DNA of 64,000 bases from NCBI RefSeq assembly GCF_000772945.1, contig NZ_JPVN01000001.1:62001-126000 (forward strand). Reading direction: 5' to 3'. Under the pieces are notes generated by a model that ran no database searches, had not been told where the DNA came from, and saw only the letters and a program-made list of their open reading frames with translations. Positions 27,402 to 36,637 of the stretch are shown piece after piece (position 1 is the first letter of the stretch; each line of letters begins with the position of its first letter). Source of the stretch: Ureibacillus manganicus DSM 26584. Its GTDB lineage: Bacteria; Bacillota; Bacilli; Bacillales_A; Planococcaceae. The position numbers and the translations under genes were made by a program.

Positions 27402-27668
27402 GCTGGGACATAAGTGAAAAGGTACAACCCATTCACATTGGATTGTACCTTTTTGATATAGCGACGTTCGTTTCCGATGCATGCTTCGCTTTCCGCAGGG
27501 AAGCCATGAGCCTCCGGGAGCTAAAGCTCTCCGGGGTCTCATGACTGCTTCTACGTCCTGCAGGAGTCTTCGCATGCCTCTCCAACGAACGACTTTCTAA
27601 TATAGTGTTATCAGTTTTTTATTATAGCGAAGACTGACTTTTTGTTGAAAGTTACCTTTTGTCCCAGC
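27402..27668. repeat. Dispersed palindromic element, copy 2 (about 267 bp)
   Basis: Lies between the fakA stop and the sdaAB promoter region. Starts GCTGGGACATAAG and ends CTTTTGTCCCAGC. The left hairpin pairs AAAAGGTACAA with TTGTACCTTTT. From about 27450 to 27605 it is nearly base-for-base identical to copy 1. A 77-codon frame inside reads through the element and is not credible. Confidence 0.88.
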
Positions 27669-27737
27669 CTAATTAAAAATAATAAATTTTGTATAGTTTC
27701 ATATTTGAATGTATTAGTTGAGACCGTAATATTCCTC

Positions 27738-29390
27738 TTATTCAATAGAGAAAATGAATGGATACAATGCTTGTTTACCTTCAACAATTTCTACTTCCAC
27801 ATCTGGATAAGTTTCTTCGACAAATTCTGCTACTTCATTTGCTTGTTCGTCTGTAGCATCTATCCCATAAATAATCGTAATGATTTCTGTGTCTTCATCG
27901 ACTAAATCAGAGATTACTTTTTGAGCTGCATCCATCATATTTGGTGTAGATAAGACAATTTTACCTTCAGCTAGAGACATGTAATCGTCTTTTCTAATTT
28001 CAACACCGTCAATTGAAGTATCGCGGACTGCGTAAGTCACTTGGCCAGTTTTCACATTTGCTAATGCTCTTGTCATACCAGCTTTATTGTCTTGTACAGA
28101 CGCTTCAGGATTATAAGCTAAAATCGCAGCCATCCCTTGAGGTATTGTTTTTGTTGGGACTACTGCTGCTTCTATATCTAGTAATTCTACAGCTTGCTCA
28201 GCAGCCATAATAATATTTTTGTTGTTAGGTAAAATTATGACACGTTCAGCTTCTATTTCGTTTACCGCTTTGACGATATCTTCAGTTGAAGGATTCATCG
28301 TTTGGCCGCCTTCAATGACATATGAAGCACCAATACTGCGTAAAAGAGTTGAGATTCCCTCTCCCATTGCAATTGTTACAACTGCATATGGATGCTTTTC
28401 TTTTTTAGCAGGTGCTTTTGCAACACTTGGTTGATCATCATTAACGATTGCTGAATGTTGCTCTCTCATATTATCGATTTTAATTTTAATAAGGCTTCCA
28501 TATTTTTGCCCTGCACTCAGTACAGCTCCTGGTGTTTCAGAGTGGATATGTACTTTCGCGATTTCATCGTCAGATACAACTAGTAAGGAATCACCCATAA
28601 CATCTAATTCTTGGCGGAACTTCGCTTCATCAAAAGGCTCTTTACCTTCTTCTAAGCGCACCATAATTTCTGTACAATAACCAAATTCTATATCTTCAGT
28701 GTTCATAAAATCTTGAACACGGTGATGTTCAGCACTGATTAGATCATCGATTGAAGTATTATTTCTCTCTGGAAGCGCTTCACCTTTTAAAGATGCAAGG
28801 AAACCTTCATAAATAAACAGTAAACCTTGTCCACCGCTATCTACCACACCAACTTCTTTTAACACAGGAAGTAAGTCTGGAGTACGATCTAAAGATTTTT
28901 TCCCTTCTTCAACCAAAGTCTCCATCACTTTAATGATGTCTGTTTCACTTTTCGCCACTTCAACCGCTTTTGCCGCCGCTTCACGAGCAACAGTTAAAAT
29001 TGTTCCTTCTACAGGCTTCATAACTGCTTTATAAGCAGTATCAACGCCAGCTTGGAATGCTCCCGCAAATTTAAACGCGTCTACTTCACTGTCTTTTTCA
29101 ATATGTTTGCCAAAACCTCTAAAAAGCTGAGATAAAATAACTCCTGAGTTCCCTCTAGCACCCATAAGTAATCCTTTTGATAAACTCTGGGCTGTTTTGC
29201 CTATATGATCTTGAGCGTTAGTATTCGTTTCCTTAGCTCCAGATGTCATAGATAAATTCATGTTTGTTCCCGTATCTCCATCTGGTACTGGGAATACATT
29301 TAATGAATCAACAAAATTGGCATTTTGCGACAAGTGATGAGCACCCATCTGTACCATTTCTGCAAATTTTATGCCGTCTAGTGACTTCAT
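27738..29390 (-). CDS. fakA: Fatty acid kinase catalytic subunit FakA (YloV)
   Basis: Phosphorylates exogenous fatty acids bound to FakB so that they can enter phospholipid synthesis by PlsX/PlsY. The 550-residue protein has an N-terminal DhaL-type kinase domain with the metal-binding motif PVPDGDTGTNMNLSM (35-49) and GARGNSGVILSQ, a middle domain, and a C-terminal EDD/DegV-like domain. It follows asp23 by 18 bases. Its presence with plsX and fapR makes this region a lipid-synthesis cluster. Confidence 0.95.
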   Translation of the reverse strand: MKSLDGIKFAEMVQMGAHHLSQNANFVDSLNVFPVPDGDTGTNMNLSMTSGAKETNTNAQDHIGKTAQSLSKGLLMGARGNSGVILSQLFRGFGKHIEKDSEVDAFKFAGAFQAGVDTAYKAVMKPVEGTILTVAREAAAKAVEVAKSETDIIKVMETLVEEGKKSLDRTPDLLPVLKEVGVVDSGGQGLLFIYEGFLASLKGEALPERNNTSIDDLISAEHHRVQDFMNTEDIEFGYCTEIMVRLEEGKEPFDEAKFRQELDVMGDSLLVVSDDEIAKVHIHSETPGAVLSAGQKYGSLIKIKIDNMREQHSAIVNDDQPSVAKAPAKKEKHPYAVVTIAMGEGISTLLRSIGASYVIEGGQTMNPSTEDIVKAVNEIEAERVIILPNNKNIIMAAEQAVELLDIEAAVVPTKTIPQGMAAILAYNPEASVQDNKAGMTRALANVKTGQVTYAVRDTSIDGVEIRKDDYMSLAEGKIVLSTPNMMDAAQKVISDLVDEDTEIITIIYGIDATDEQANEVAEFVEETYPDVEVEIVEGKQALYPFIFSIE

Positions 29391-29408
29391 TGATAATAAA
29401 TCCTCCTC

Positions 29409-29771
29409 TTACACAGATAAAACTTTAACACCATGAACAAATATATTGACTGATTTAACACTCATTCCTAAAGTTTTGTTCACTGTGTATTTTACTTTTG
29501 ATTGGACTTGGTAGGCTACCTCTGAGATTTTCGTTCCATAGCTTACAATTATATACATATCAATATGGAGGTCATCCCCTGTTTGGCGTATGACTACTCC
29601 TTTTGTAAAGTTCTCTTTGCGTAATATATCTGTTAACCCATCACGAATTTGATGTTTTGAAGCCATTCCAACAACACCATAACATTCAATTGCAGCACCA
29701 CCTGCAATTTGAGCGATGACATCATTTGAAATATCAATTTGGCCGAAATCGTTATTAATCTCTAATGACAT
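29409..29771 (-). CDS. yloU: Asp23/Gls24 family envelope-stress protein (YloU)
   Basis: A 120-residue Asp23-family protein (DVIAQIAGGAAIECYGVVGMAS, KGVVIRQTGDDLHIDMYIIVSYG). Members are membrane-associated proteins linked to cell-envelope homeostasis; the exact role of YloU is not settled. It is the first gene of the yloU-fakA pair, as in B. subtilis, divergent from rpmB. Confidence 0.93.
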   Translation of the reverse strand: MSLEINNDFGQIDISNDVIAQIAGGAAIECYGVVGMASKHQIRDGLTDILRKENFTKGVVIRQTGDDLHIDMYIIVSYGTKISEVAYQVQSKVKYTVNKTLGMSVKSVNIFVHGVKVLSV

Positions 29772-30091
29772 ACGTTTGCCTCCTTTGCCTCTTTTTGGCT
29801 ATCATTAATTGTACTACACAAAAAACCATTATAAAAGAAAACGTTGTTTATTGTATATAGTTTGTCTTGTTTGTTAAAGTTATTTGTGAAAATTATAATG
29901 TATTTAACACATTTTATCTATTAATAGTATATTATGAATATTTTTTAGAAAACACTGTAAAGGATTTTTTCTTGAAAGTACATGTAAAATTGGTTGCATC
30001 GAACCCAGACCTATGTTAAATTATTATGGTATGTGAAATCAAGAACTGAAGAAAAGATCTTTCAGATTCATCTGTAAGGAGGGAATTATAG
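29772..30091. promoter_or_regulatory. Divergent yloU / rpmB intergenic region
   Basis: Very AT-rich. The plus strand has the rpmB promoter with -35 TTGCAT at 29994-29999 and -10 TAAATT at 30017-30022, 17 bases apart, then a leader with AAGATCTTTCAGATTCATCT and an AAGGAGGG ribosome site. On the minus strand a TATAAT near 29835 is a weak candidate -10 for yloU-fakA. Confidence 0.55.
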
Positions 30092-30280
30092 ATGCCAAAA
30101 CAATGTGTTATTACTGGTCGTAAAACTCGTACAGGTAACAACCGTTCTCACGCTATGAACGCTAACAAACGTACTTGGGGCGCTAACTTACAAAAAGTTC
30201 GTATCTTAGTAAACGGCAAACCTAAACGCGTTTGGGTTTCTGCTCGTGCGTTAAAATCAGGTAAAGTTGAACGTGTTTAA
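30092..30280 (+). CDS. rpmB: Large ribosomal subunit protein bL28
   Basis: A 62-residue ribosomal protein starting [16 protein letters not shown] and containing [13 protein letters not shown], the family hallmarks. It is the only plus-strand gene in this half of the window and stands alone between its own promoter and terminator, divergent from yloU and convergent with spoVM, as in B. subtilis. Strong AAGGAGGG ribosome site. The C-x-C zinc pair of some L28 forms is absent. Confidence 0.97.
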   Translation: MPKQCVITGRKTRTGNNRSHAMNANKRTWGANLQKVRILVNGKPKRVWVSARALKSGKVERV

Positions 30281-30291
30281 TATACCGCTTG

Positions 30292-30328
30292 AAACCATCG
30301 AACTTAACTGTTTCGATGGTTTTTTATT
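30292..30328 (+). terminator. Terminator of rpmB
   Basis: Stem AAACCATCGAA / TTCGATGGTTT followed by TTTATTTTT on the plus strand, 12 bases after the rpmB stop. Confidence 0.92.
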
Positions 30329-30372
30329 TTTAAAAATTTTAGTTTTAAAGCTTACTCAATTTAATAAAAAAA

Positions 30373-30397
30373 AGAGCTGTGATATGCTCACAACTCT
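30373..30397 (-). terminator. Terminator of spoVM
   Basis: Stem AGAGCTGTGA / TCACAACTCT with one mismatch, followed by CTTTTTTTTATT on the minus strand. Confidence 0.85.
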
Positions 30398-30452
30398 GTC
30401 TTGAAATAAATAAGAATAGTACATTTACTTTAGGATATAAGTGCATTATTCA

Positions 30453-30551
30453 TTATTTCTTGTCTTTCTTTTTGCCACCTCTAAACAAATTAATACACGC
30501 ACGTGTAAATGAACTAACAAATTTCGGTAATTGGAAAGTGTAAACTCGCAA
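30453..30551 (-). CDS. spoVM: Stage V sporulation protein SpoVM
   Basis: A 32-residue amphipathic peptide that, in B. subtilis, recognises the convex forespore membrane and anchors the coat scaffold SpoIVA. It is too short for ordinary gene finders. The sequence begins MRVYTFQLPKFVSSFTRA, sharing x-YT-x-x-LPKF with the 26-residue B. subtilis peptide, and ends with a longer basic tail, GGKKKDKK. The start is TTG with GGAGGAGGG 7 bases upstream. Its place between rpmB and thiN is exactly the conserved one. This gene shows the organism sporulates. Confidence 0.88.
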   Translation of the reverse strand: MRVYTFQLPKFVSSFTRACINLFRGGKKKDKK

Positions 30552-30566
30552 TGTCTGCCCTCCTCC

Positions 30567-31220
30567 TTAATCACTACTTCTTATCACTAAACATATGCCT
30601 GAAGAAAAGGAGATATAACCTTCTATTGAATTGAGTTCATTACTTGTAAATCTTGAGGTGCCTAATTCAATTAATTCATTTGTTGTTTCATATTTTACTC
30701 CGCGTAATGTAACATCTTTCACATTTTGTTCATAAGCAAAAAAAGAGAGATATTGAAACCTATCATCTGGATGTAGTGGATATTTGCCTGGGAATAAAAA
30801 CTGGATTTCGTTTTTATCATTTAATATTTTCATACGAATATGTAAATTTTTCGATTGCACTCGGTACATGGATCGTAATGCAGATTCAAAATGGTCTAAA
30901 CGCCCACCAGTTACCCCTGTAAGAATGATTTCAGTTGGTTTATAAAGTAGTGCCTTTTCTAGTGCCAAATCTGTATCTGTATCATCTTTTTCAGCTTGCA
31001 CTCTCTCTATTTTGTTAACTAAATTAGTGACCTTCAGCCATTCTTCATTTGACAATGAGTCAAAATCTCCTACAATTTCATCTGGGATGATTCCTTGCTC
31101 TAGTAGATAAATTGACCCTTTATCTGCACCTATATAAATTACATCATTCGAACGATGATATTTTTCAAGGGGTGGTAGATCTTGTTTTGGCCCCCCTGAA
31201 CAAATAATTACGGTAGTCAT
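30567..31220 (-). CDS. thiN: Thiamine pyrophosphokinase
   Basis: Transfers pyrophosphate from ATP to thiamine, making the active cofactor. The 217-residue protein has the motifs YIGADKGSIYLLEQGIIPDEIVGDFDS, DDTDTDLALEKAL and the substrate loop TGVTGGRLDH. It overlaps the rpe stop by 4 bases (ATGA), so the two genes are translationally coupled. Confidence 0.95.
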   Translation of the reverse strand: MTTVIICSGGPKQDLPPLEKYHRSNDVIYIGADKGSIYLLEQGIIPDEIVGDFDSLSNEEWLKVTNLVNKIERVQAEKDDTDTDLALEKALLYKPTEIILTGVTGGRLDHFESALRSMYRVQSKNLHIRMKILNDKNEIQFLFPGKYPLHPDDRFQYLSFFAYEQNVKDVTLRGVKYETTNELIELGTSRFTSNELNSIEGYISFSSGICLVIRSSD

Positions 31221-31888
31221 TTTACTAGTGCCGCCTCACCAGCATCTAGAATTTCTTTAAGCGCTTCTGCGCGATTTTCTTTATTGTAAATAGCTGAACC
31301 TGCTACGAAAATGCTAGCTCCTGCTTTTGCGCATGGAATAATTGTTTCTGCATTTATTCCACCATCAATTTCAATATCTATTGTTAAACCACGTTCTTTA
31401 ATAATTTTTGATAGACTTTCTATTTTCGGTACAACAGATGAGATAAATTTTTGCCCACCAAATCCAGGGTTCACCGTCATAAACAGAACAAAATCAATGT
31501 CTTCTAAAATATGCTGAATCGAATCAATTGGTGTGTGCGGATTCAATACAACACCCGGTCTTACACCAAAAGATCGAATAAGTTGAATCGTACGATGAAG
31601 ATGTCTGCAAGTTTCAACGTGTACAGAAATCCAGTCTGCTCCAGCTTTTGCAAACTGTTCAATATAATCATCAGGATTTTCAATCATTAAATGTACATCA
31701 AGTGGTAAATTCGTTATTGGTCTTAGTGCTTCTACTACAATTGGCCCCATAGTTATGTTTGGAACAAAATGGCCATCCATAACATCAATATGGATGACAG
31801 AAGCACCTGCTTGTTCTACTTCCTTTACTTCTTCACCTAATTTTGCAAAATTAGCTGATAAAATCGATGGTGCAATTTTAATCATCAT
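31217..31888 (-). CDS. rpe: Ribulose-phosphate 3-epimerase
   Basis: Interconverts ribulose-5-phosphate and xylulose-5-phosphate in the pentose phosphate pathway. The 223-residue TIM barrel has the signature HIDVMDGHFVPNITMGP, MTVNPGFGGQ and IEIDGGIN motifs, with catalytic aspartates and metal-binding histidines present. Two adjacent ATGs open the gene, the first overlapping the rsgA stop by one base (TAATG). Confidence 0.96.
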   Translation of the reverse strand: MMIKIAPSILSANFAKLGEEVKEVEQAGASVIHIDVMDGHFVPNITMGPIVVEALRPITNLPLDVHLMIENPDDYIEQFAKAGADWISVHVETCRHLHRTIQLIRSFGVRPGVVLNPHTPIDSIQHILEDIDFVLFMTVNPGFGGQKFISSVVPKIESLSKIIKERGLTIDIEIDGGINAETIIPCAKAGASIFVAGSAIYNKENRAEALKEILDAGEAALVK

Positions 31889-32769
31889 TAATACCTCGGC
31901 TTTCGATCCGTTATTTCTTGTAAAAACTCTAAATAATGTTCGTAACGATATTCTGGAAGTTCTCCATTATCTAATGCGCCTTTTACCGCACATTTCGGCT
32001 CTCTCAAGTGTAGGCAGCCTCTAAACTTACATGACTCACTTAGTGTAGCTATTTCAGGGAAACAATGGGTTAAATCCTCTTTTTCGATTGTATCAAAATC
32101 AAATGAGCTAAATCCTGGTGTATCTGCTAATAATCCATTTCCAATATCAATTAGCTCGACATGTCGTGTTGTATGCTTACCTCTGCCTAAACTATGCGAA
32201 ATACCACTTGTCTTTAAATTCAACTCAGGGATCAATGTATTTAATAAAGTCGATTTTCCGACACCTGATTGCCCTGCAAGTACACTCGTTTTTCCCTCTA
32301 GAATGGGTTGTAGAATCTCGACAAGTGTTTCATCATCTTTATAGGTGTCAATAACCATATAGCCAATTTTCTGATAATCCTCAATATATTGTTTTAAATC
32401 ATCCAGTTCCGTATCAGATAGTAAATCCATTTTCGTTAAACAAATAATCGGCTTAACTCTAAAAGATTCTAATACAACTAAAAATCGATCTAACAACAAT
32501 GTACTAAAATCAGGTTCTTTCACGGAAAAAACTAAGAGGGCTTGGTCTACATTGGCGATTGGCGGTCTAACGAGTTCATTATTCCGAGGGTATATTTTCA
32601 TAATATACCCATCAGAATCCCCTTCTTTTGTAAAATCTACGATATCTCCTACTAAAGGAGCTTCTCCACGATTACGGAAGACGCCCCTACCTCTACATTG
32701 AACTAATTCACCATCATGAAAGACATAATAATAACCGCTTAGTGCTTTGCGAATTTGGCCCTGAGCCAT
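31888..32769 (-). CDS. rsgA: Small ribosomal subunit biogenesis GTPase RsgA
   Basis: Circularly permuted GTPase that helps the 30S subunit mature. The order is OB fold (1-70), G4 TKMD, G1 GQSGVGKSTLLN, G3 DTPG, then a zinc-binding C-terminus with C, C, H, C ligands in CKFRGCLHLREPKC. Length 293 is normal. It lies between prkC (14-base gap) and rpe (1-base overlap) in the conserved order. Confidence 0.97.
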   Translation of the reverse strand: MAQGQIRKALSGYYYVFHDGELVQCRGRGVFRNRGEAPLVGDIVDFTKEGDSDGYIMKIYPRNNELVRPPIANVDQALLVFSVKEPDFSTLLLDRFLVVLESFRVKPIICLTKMDLLSDTELDDLKQYIEDYQKIGYMVIDTYKDDETLVEILQPILEGKTSVLAGQSGVGKSTLLNTLIPELNLKTSGISHSLGRGKHTTRHVELIDIGNGLLADTPGFSSFDFDTIEKEDLTHCFPEIATLSESCKFRGCLHLREPKCAVKGALDNGELPEYRYEHYLEFLQEITDRKPRY

Positions 32770-32783
32770 CTAATTCCTCCTTA

Positions 32784-34739
32784 TTAATCTAATTCGTCAA
32801 AATGTATAGTTTCTTCTGCAACTACTTTTGAATCTACTTCTATTCGATAAGCCGCTGTTTGACCTTCCTCAATTTCTATAATAGTTGAATATACATAATC
32901 CTCAGTTATTGTTATTGTTTCAGGCTCGATCATTTTGCGATTTTTATCCTCTATAAAGATTCGTACTTGCTGTTCTTCTCCATATTCAACAGGATCATAA
33001 GGAATTTCTAAATTCAATCTGTAAATCTTAACAGCCTTTTCTCGCGGTCCTTTAGAGATTACTACCTTAATAGTAGATCCTTTTTCCAATTGCGTACCTG
33101 ATTGTGGGTCTTGGGATACGACACTTCCTGCAGGAATATCTTCAGAATTAACTTCTTCTTGTTTTTCAATTCTAAAACCGGAAATACTTTCATATTCCTT
33201 TAAATTTGATTCATTGTAGCCTTTTAAATCTCTAACCGTTACTTTTTCTTTACCTAAACTTATAGTAAATGTAACTTCTGTATCTTTCGTTACAATTTCT
33301 TCACCAGCTTCTGGCGTTTGAGCAATGATCGTACCTGCTGGTTTATCTGAATGTTCCTCTTTTTGATGAACTTTCTTAAATTCCATTTTTTCAATTAGTG
33401 ATGATACTTGGCTCATTTGTTGTCCTACATAGTTTTCCATTTCAACTGTTTCAGTACCAAGACTTATAATTAGATCAATTTCTGTTCCTTCTTGTCGGCT
33501 GTATCCAGCTCCTGGGTCAGTTCCAATTACTTTTCCTGCTTCAATATTTTCATCATGCTTTTCCCTTTGTTCACCTATTTTAAAACCTTTTTCTTCTAGT
33601 AGGGCAATTGCATCGATGAGTTCCTTGTTTGAAACATCAGGTATTTCTATTTTCTTTGGTGTTAAAAAGTTTAACAAGAAAATTGCTAAAAGAATTAAAA
33701 TTACTAGAGAAACAGCAACGATGGCAAAAATTTTGCCTTTATTAGATTTTTTCTTTTCTTCTGCAGGTGGTTGTTGCTGCTTGTCATTTTGTGAGTTAAT
33801 TGGACGCATTGCTTTTGTGTTTGCAATATCACTAATTGGTAAAGGCTCTTTTATAATTGGCATTGCTTTCGTTGCATCATTATCAACAGGCGGAAGAAAT
33901 TTTTGCTCATGTAATCGACTTGCTGATAAAACAGTCTCTAGATCTTCTTCCATTTCTTCTACGGAATTATATCTATGTGCCGGGTTTTTAGCAGTTGCTT
34001 TTAGTACAACATTTTCAAGTGCTTGCGGGATTGAAGCATCTACTGCCCTAATAGAAGGTGTTTCAGATTGTAAATGCTTTAGTGCAATTGAAACCGCTGA
34101 TTCGCCAGAAAAAGGTAGCTCACCAGTTAATAATTCGTATAACACAATCCCTAATGCATAAATGTCTGATTTTTTAGTAGCGGTACCACCTCTTGCCTGT
34201 TCAGGTGAAAGATAATGTACTGTACCTAATACAGAATTCGTCTTCGTATAACTCGTCGCACTTAAAGTCGTAGAAATTCCAAAATCCGTAATTTTACAAT
34301 TACCAGCTTCGTCTATAAGTATATTTTGTGGCTTAATATCTCGATGGATAATTTGATTTTCATGAGCGTGGGCAATAGCACTTGTCAATTGTCTCATAAT
34401 GTGAACACTACGAGCAGGTGATAAAGGCGAAAACTCATTTATGTATTGCTTCAACGTTTTGCCTTTAATAAATTCCATCACTATATAGTGCATATCTCCG
34501 TCTTCTCCGACATCATAAATACTTACAATATTAGGATGCATTAGGCTAGTTGCTGAAAGTGCTTCTCGTTGAAATCTGCGATGGAATTCTTCTTCGTTTG
34601 TAGTGTCATATCTTAATACTTTCACCGCTACATCACGATTTAAGATCATATCATGGGCTAAATAGACATTCGACATTCCTCCGCCACCAACAAGCTGTAG
34701 TATTTTATATCGATCATTTATTCTTTTTCCTATAAGCAT
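32784..34739 (-). CDS. prkC: PASTA-domain Ser/Thr protein kinase PrkC
   Basis: Membrane kinase that senses muropeptides and, in B. subtilis, triggers spore germination and growth-related phosphorylation. The 651-residue protein has an N-terminal kinase domain (catalytic K40, HRDIKPQN at 132-139, DFG at 152-154), a Lys-rich juxtamembrane region, one membrane helix at about 333-355, three extracellular PASTA repeats and an extra C-terminal beta domain. It starts 3 bases after prpC, its opposing phosphatase, with a strong GGAGG site. Confidence 0.97.
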   Translation of the reverse strand: MLIGKRINDRYKILQLVGGGGMSNVYLAHDMILNRDVAVKVLRYDTTNEEEFHRRFQREALSATSLMHPNIVSIYDVGEDGDMHYIVMEFIKGKTLKQYINEFSPLSPARSVHIMRQLTSAIAHAHENQIIHRDIKPQNILIDEAGNCKITDFGISTTLSATSYTKTNSVLGTVHYLSPEQARGGTATKKSDIYALGIVLYELLTGELPFSGESAVSIALKHLQSETPSIRAVDASIPQALENVVLKATAKNPAHRYNSVEEMEEDLETVLSASRLHEQKFLPPVDNDATKAMPIIKEPLPISDIANTKAMRPINSQNDKQQQPPAEEKKKSNKGKIFAIVAVSLVILILLAIFLLNFLTPKKIEIPDVSNKELIDAIALLEEKGFKIGEQREKHDENIEAGKVIGTDPGAGYSRQEGTEIDLIISLGTETVEMENYVGQQMSQVSSLIEKMEFKKVHQKEEHSDKPAGTIIAQTPEAGEEIVTKDTEVTFTISLGKEKVTVRDLKGYNESNLKEYESISGFRIEKQEEVNSEDIPAGSVVSQDPQSGTQLEKGSTIKVVISKGPREKAVKIYRLNLEIPYDPVEYGEEQQVRIFIEDKNRKMIEPETITITEDYVYSTIIEIEEGQTAAYRIEVDSKVVAEETIHFDELD

Positions 34740-34742
34740 TCA

Positions 34743-35492
34743 TCACACCTCCTCTTTACTTGTTGATAATAAAACGAGCGATATATTATCTTCTCCACCA
34801 CTATCATTTGCCAATTGTACTAATTTTTTACCCTTTTCCTCAATTGTCATATTTAAAGTTAAAATTGCTGACATTTCATCAACTGACAATTTGTTGCTAA
34901 GTCCATCAGAACAAATTAATAAATAAGATTGCTCCTCCATTGATAATTCGTAAAAATCAGGATCAATCTTCATCTCTGTTCCTAATGCTTTTAGTACTAC
35001 ATTTTTGTGTGGATGATTTTCTGCTTCTTCTTCGCTAATTTCGCCATTTTCAACAAGAATATTGACATAAGAATGATCTCTTGTTATCAATTCAACTTGT
35101 TTAGGAGTAAAATGATAGACTCGAGAATCTCCAATATGACTAATTAAACATTTTTCATGGTCTATTAATACAGCAATTAAGGTCGTTCCCATTCCGCTGC
35201 AAGCTTCGTTTTTTAAGGAATGCTTGTAGATGCTTTCATTTACTTTTTTTATAACTTCAAACATCCATCTTTTCTTCGTATGAGTCGTTTCAAAGTTTTT
35301 AGATATGGCGTTTTTAAACAAATACTCCATCTCTTTAATGGCCATCTCACTTGCAATATCACCTGCATTGTGACCACCCATACCGTCTGCTAAAATGGCA
35401 AGTTTAAAGTGATCGGGGCGTTCAACAAACGCCGCCCGATCCTCATTGACTTTTCGCTTTAACCCAATATCACTTTCAACTGTAAACTTCAA
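34743..35492 (-). CDS. prpC: PP2C-family Ser/Thr phosphatase PrpC (Stp)
   Basis: Dephosphorylates PrkC and its targets. The start is probably the TTG at 35492 (MKFTVESDIGLKRKVNEDR), with GAGGTGA about 5 bases upstream in the rlmN end; a longer in-frame extension to 35543 would lie inside rlmN. This gives 249 residues. PP2C metal motifs are present: NEDR, LADGMGGHNAGD, SHIGDSRVY, LICSDGLSNKL and GGEDNISL. It is paired with prkC. Confidence 0.95.
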   Translation of the reverse strand: MKFTVESDIGLKRKVNEDRAAFVERPDHFKLAILADGMGGHNAGDIASEMAIKEMEYLFKNAISKNFETTHTKKRWMFEVIKKVNESIYKHSLKNEACSGMGTTLIAVLIDHEKCLISHIGDSRVYHFTPKQVELITRDHSYVNILVENGEISEEEAENHPHKNVVLKALGTEMKIDPDFYELSMEEQSYLLICSDGLSNKLSVDEMSAILTLNMTIEEKGKKLVQLANDSGGEDNISLVLLSTSKEEV

Positions 35493-35497
35493 AAAGG

Positions 35498-36637
35498 TCA
35501 CCTCGTCTCTTGAGCTCTCTCTTTCGCTCTTAACTGACCGCAAGCAGCATCAATATCTGATCCTTGTTCACGGCGAATCGTTACGTTAATACCATTCTTT
35601 TTAAGCGTTTTTTCAAAAGCAAAGATTTTCTCGCGTGGTGTACGTACATAGTTGCGTTCTGGAACATAGTTTACTGGAATTAAGTTTACATGGCACTTAA
35701 TTCCTTTAATTAGTTTTGACAATTCTTCTGCATGTTCAACAGAGTCATTTTCTCCACCGAAAAGACCATATTCAAAACTTACACGTCTACCAGTCTTTTC
35801 TGTGTAATATTTAATTGATTCAATTAATTTGTCTAATTTATACGCTCTTGCAATAGGCATTAGCTTTTGACGTAGTTCTTGGTTTGGAGCATGTAATGAC
35901 AATGCAAAGTTAATTTGTAATTGTTCATCAGCAAACTGATAAATTTTCGGAATAATCCCCGATGTAGATACGGTAATGTGCCTAGCACCAATGTTTAGTC
36001 CTTTATCATGATTGATAACTTTTAGGAAGTTCATCATCGCATCATAGTTATCAAATGGCTCACCAATTCCCATAATTACGATATGAGAAACACGTTCTCC
36101 TACTTCGTCTAGTTTTTGCTGAACTTTTACAACTTGTTCTACAATTTCACCAGCAAGTAAGTGACGTTTTAAACCACCTAAAGTAGACGCACAGAACGTA
36201 CAACCAATTCGGCAACCAACTTGGGTAGTTACACAAATGGAATTACCATATTCGTGTCGCATTAATACCGTTTCAATGGAATAACCATCTTGTAATTGGA
36301 ATAAAAACTTAATCGTGCCATCTTTAGATTCCTGGCTAATGATTGTTGATAGAGTAGTTAATGCAAATGAAGCTGATAATTTATCTCTCAATGATTTTGA
36401 CAAATTGGACATATCTTCAAAAGATTTTACTCGTTTTTCATATAACCATTCATAAATTTGTGTTGCACGGAAAGCTTTTTCCCCATTTTCTTCTAACCAA
36501 TCTTTCAATTCATCTAGACGTAAAGAGTAGATGGATTCTTTTAGTTCAGGTTTGTCTTTTTTCTCACGACGGGCCGGCTTTTCTTCTGCTTCTTCTACTA
36601 AATCTTGAATTCGTTCGTTAAATTTATTTTCATCCAT
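35498..36637 (-). CDS. rlmN: Dual-specificity 23S rRNA/tRNA C2-adenine methyltransferase
   Basis: Radical SAM enzyme that methylates C2 of A2503 in 23S rRNA and A37 in tRNAs. The iron-sulfur motif is [11 protein letters not shown] (CxxxCxxC), with the SAM-binding MGIGEPFDN and [16 protein letters not shown] at the C-terminus, where the last cysteine is the catalytic partner. Start at the ATG for [10 protein letters not shown] (36637), which overlaps the rsmB 3' end by 8 bases; product 379 residues with an acidic/basic N-terminal extension. Confidence 0.96.
   Translation of the reverse strand: MDENKFNERIQDLVEEAEEKPARREKKDKPELKESIYSLRLDELKDWLEENGEKAFRATQIYEWLYEKRVKSFEDMSNLSKSLRDKLSASFALTTLSTIISQESKDGTIKFLFQLQDGYSIETVLMRHEYGNSICVTTQVGCRIGCTFCASTLGGLKRHLLAGEIVEQVVKVQQKLDEVGERVSHIVIMGIGEPFDNYDAMMNFLKVINHDKGLNIGARHITVSTSGIIPKIYQFADEQLQINFALSLHAPNQELRQKLMPIARAYKLDKLIESIKYYTEKTGRRVSFEYGLFGGENDSVEHAEELSKLIKGIKCHVNLIPVNYVPERNYVRTPREKIFAFEKTLKKNGINVTIRREQGSDIDAACGQLRAKERAQETR

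Noticed and set aside
27287-27436. 50-residue N-terminal extension of SdaAB
   Set aside because: The extension runs into the palindromic element; the ATG at 27286 has a strong ribosome site and gives the family length.
27342-27575. 77-codon minus-strand frame in the second palindromic element
   Set aside because: The same sequence in copies 1 and 3 is not kept as an open frame, and the region is explained by the repeat.
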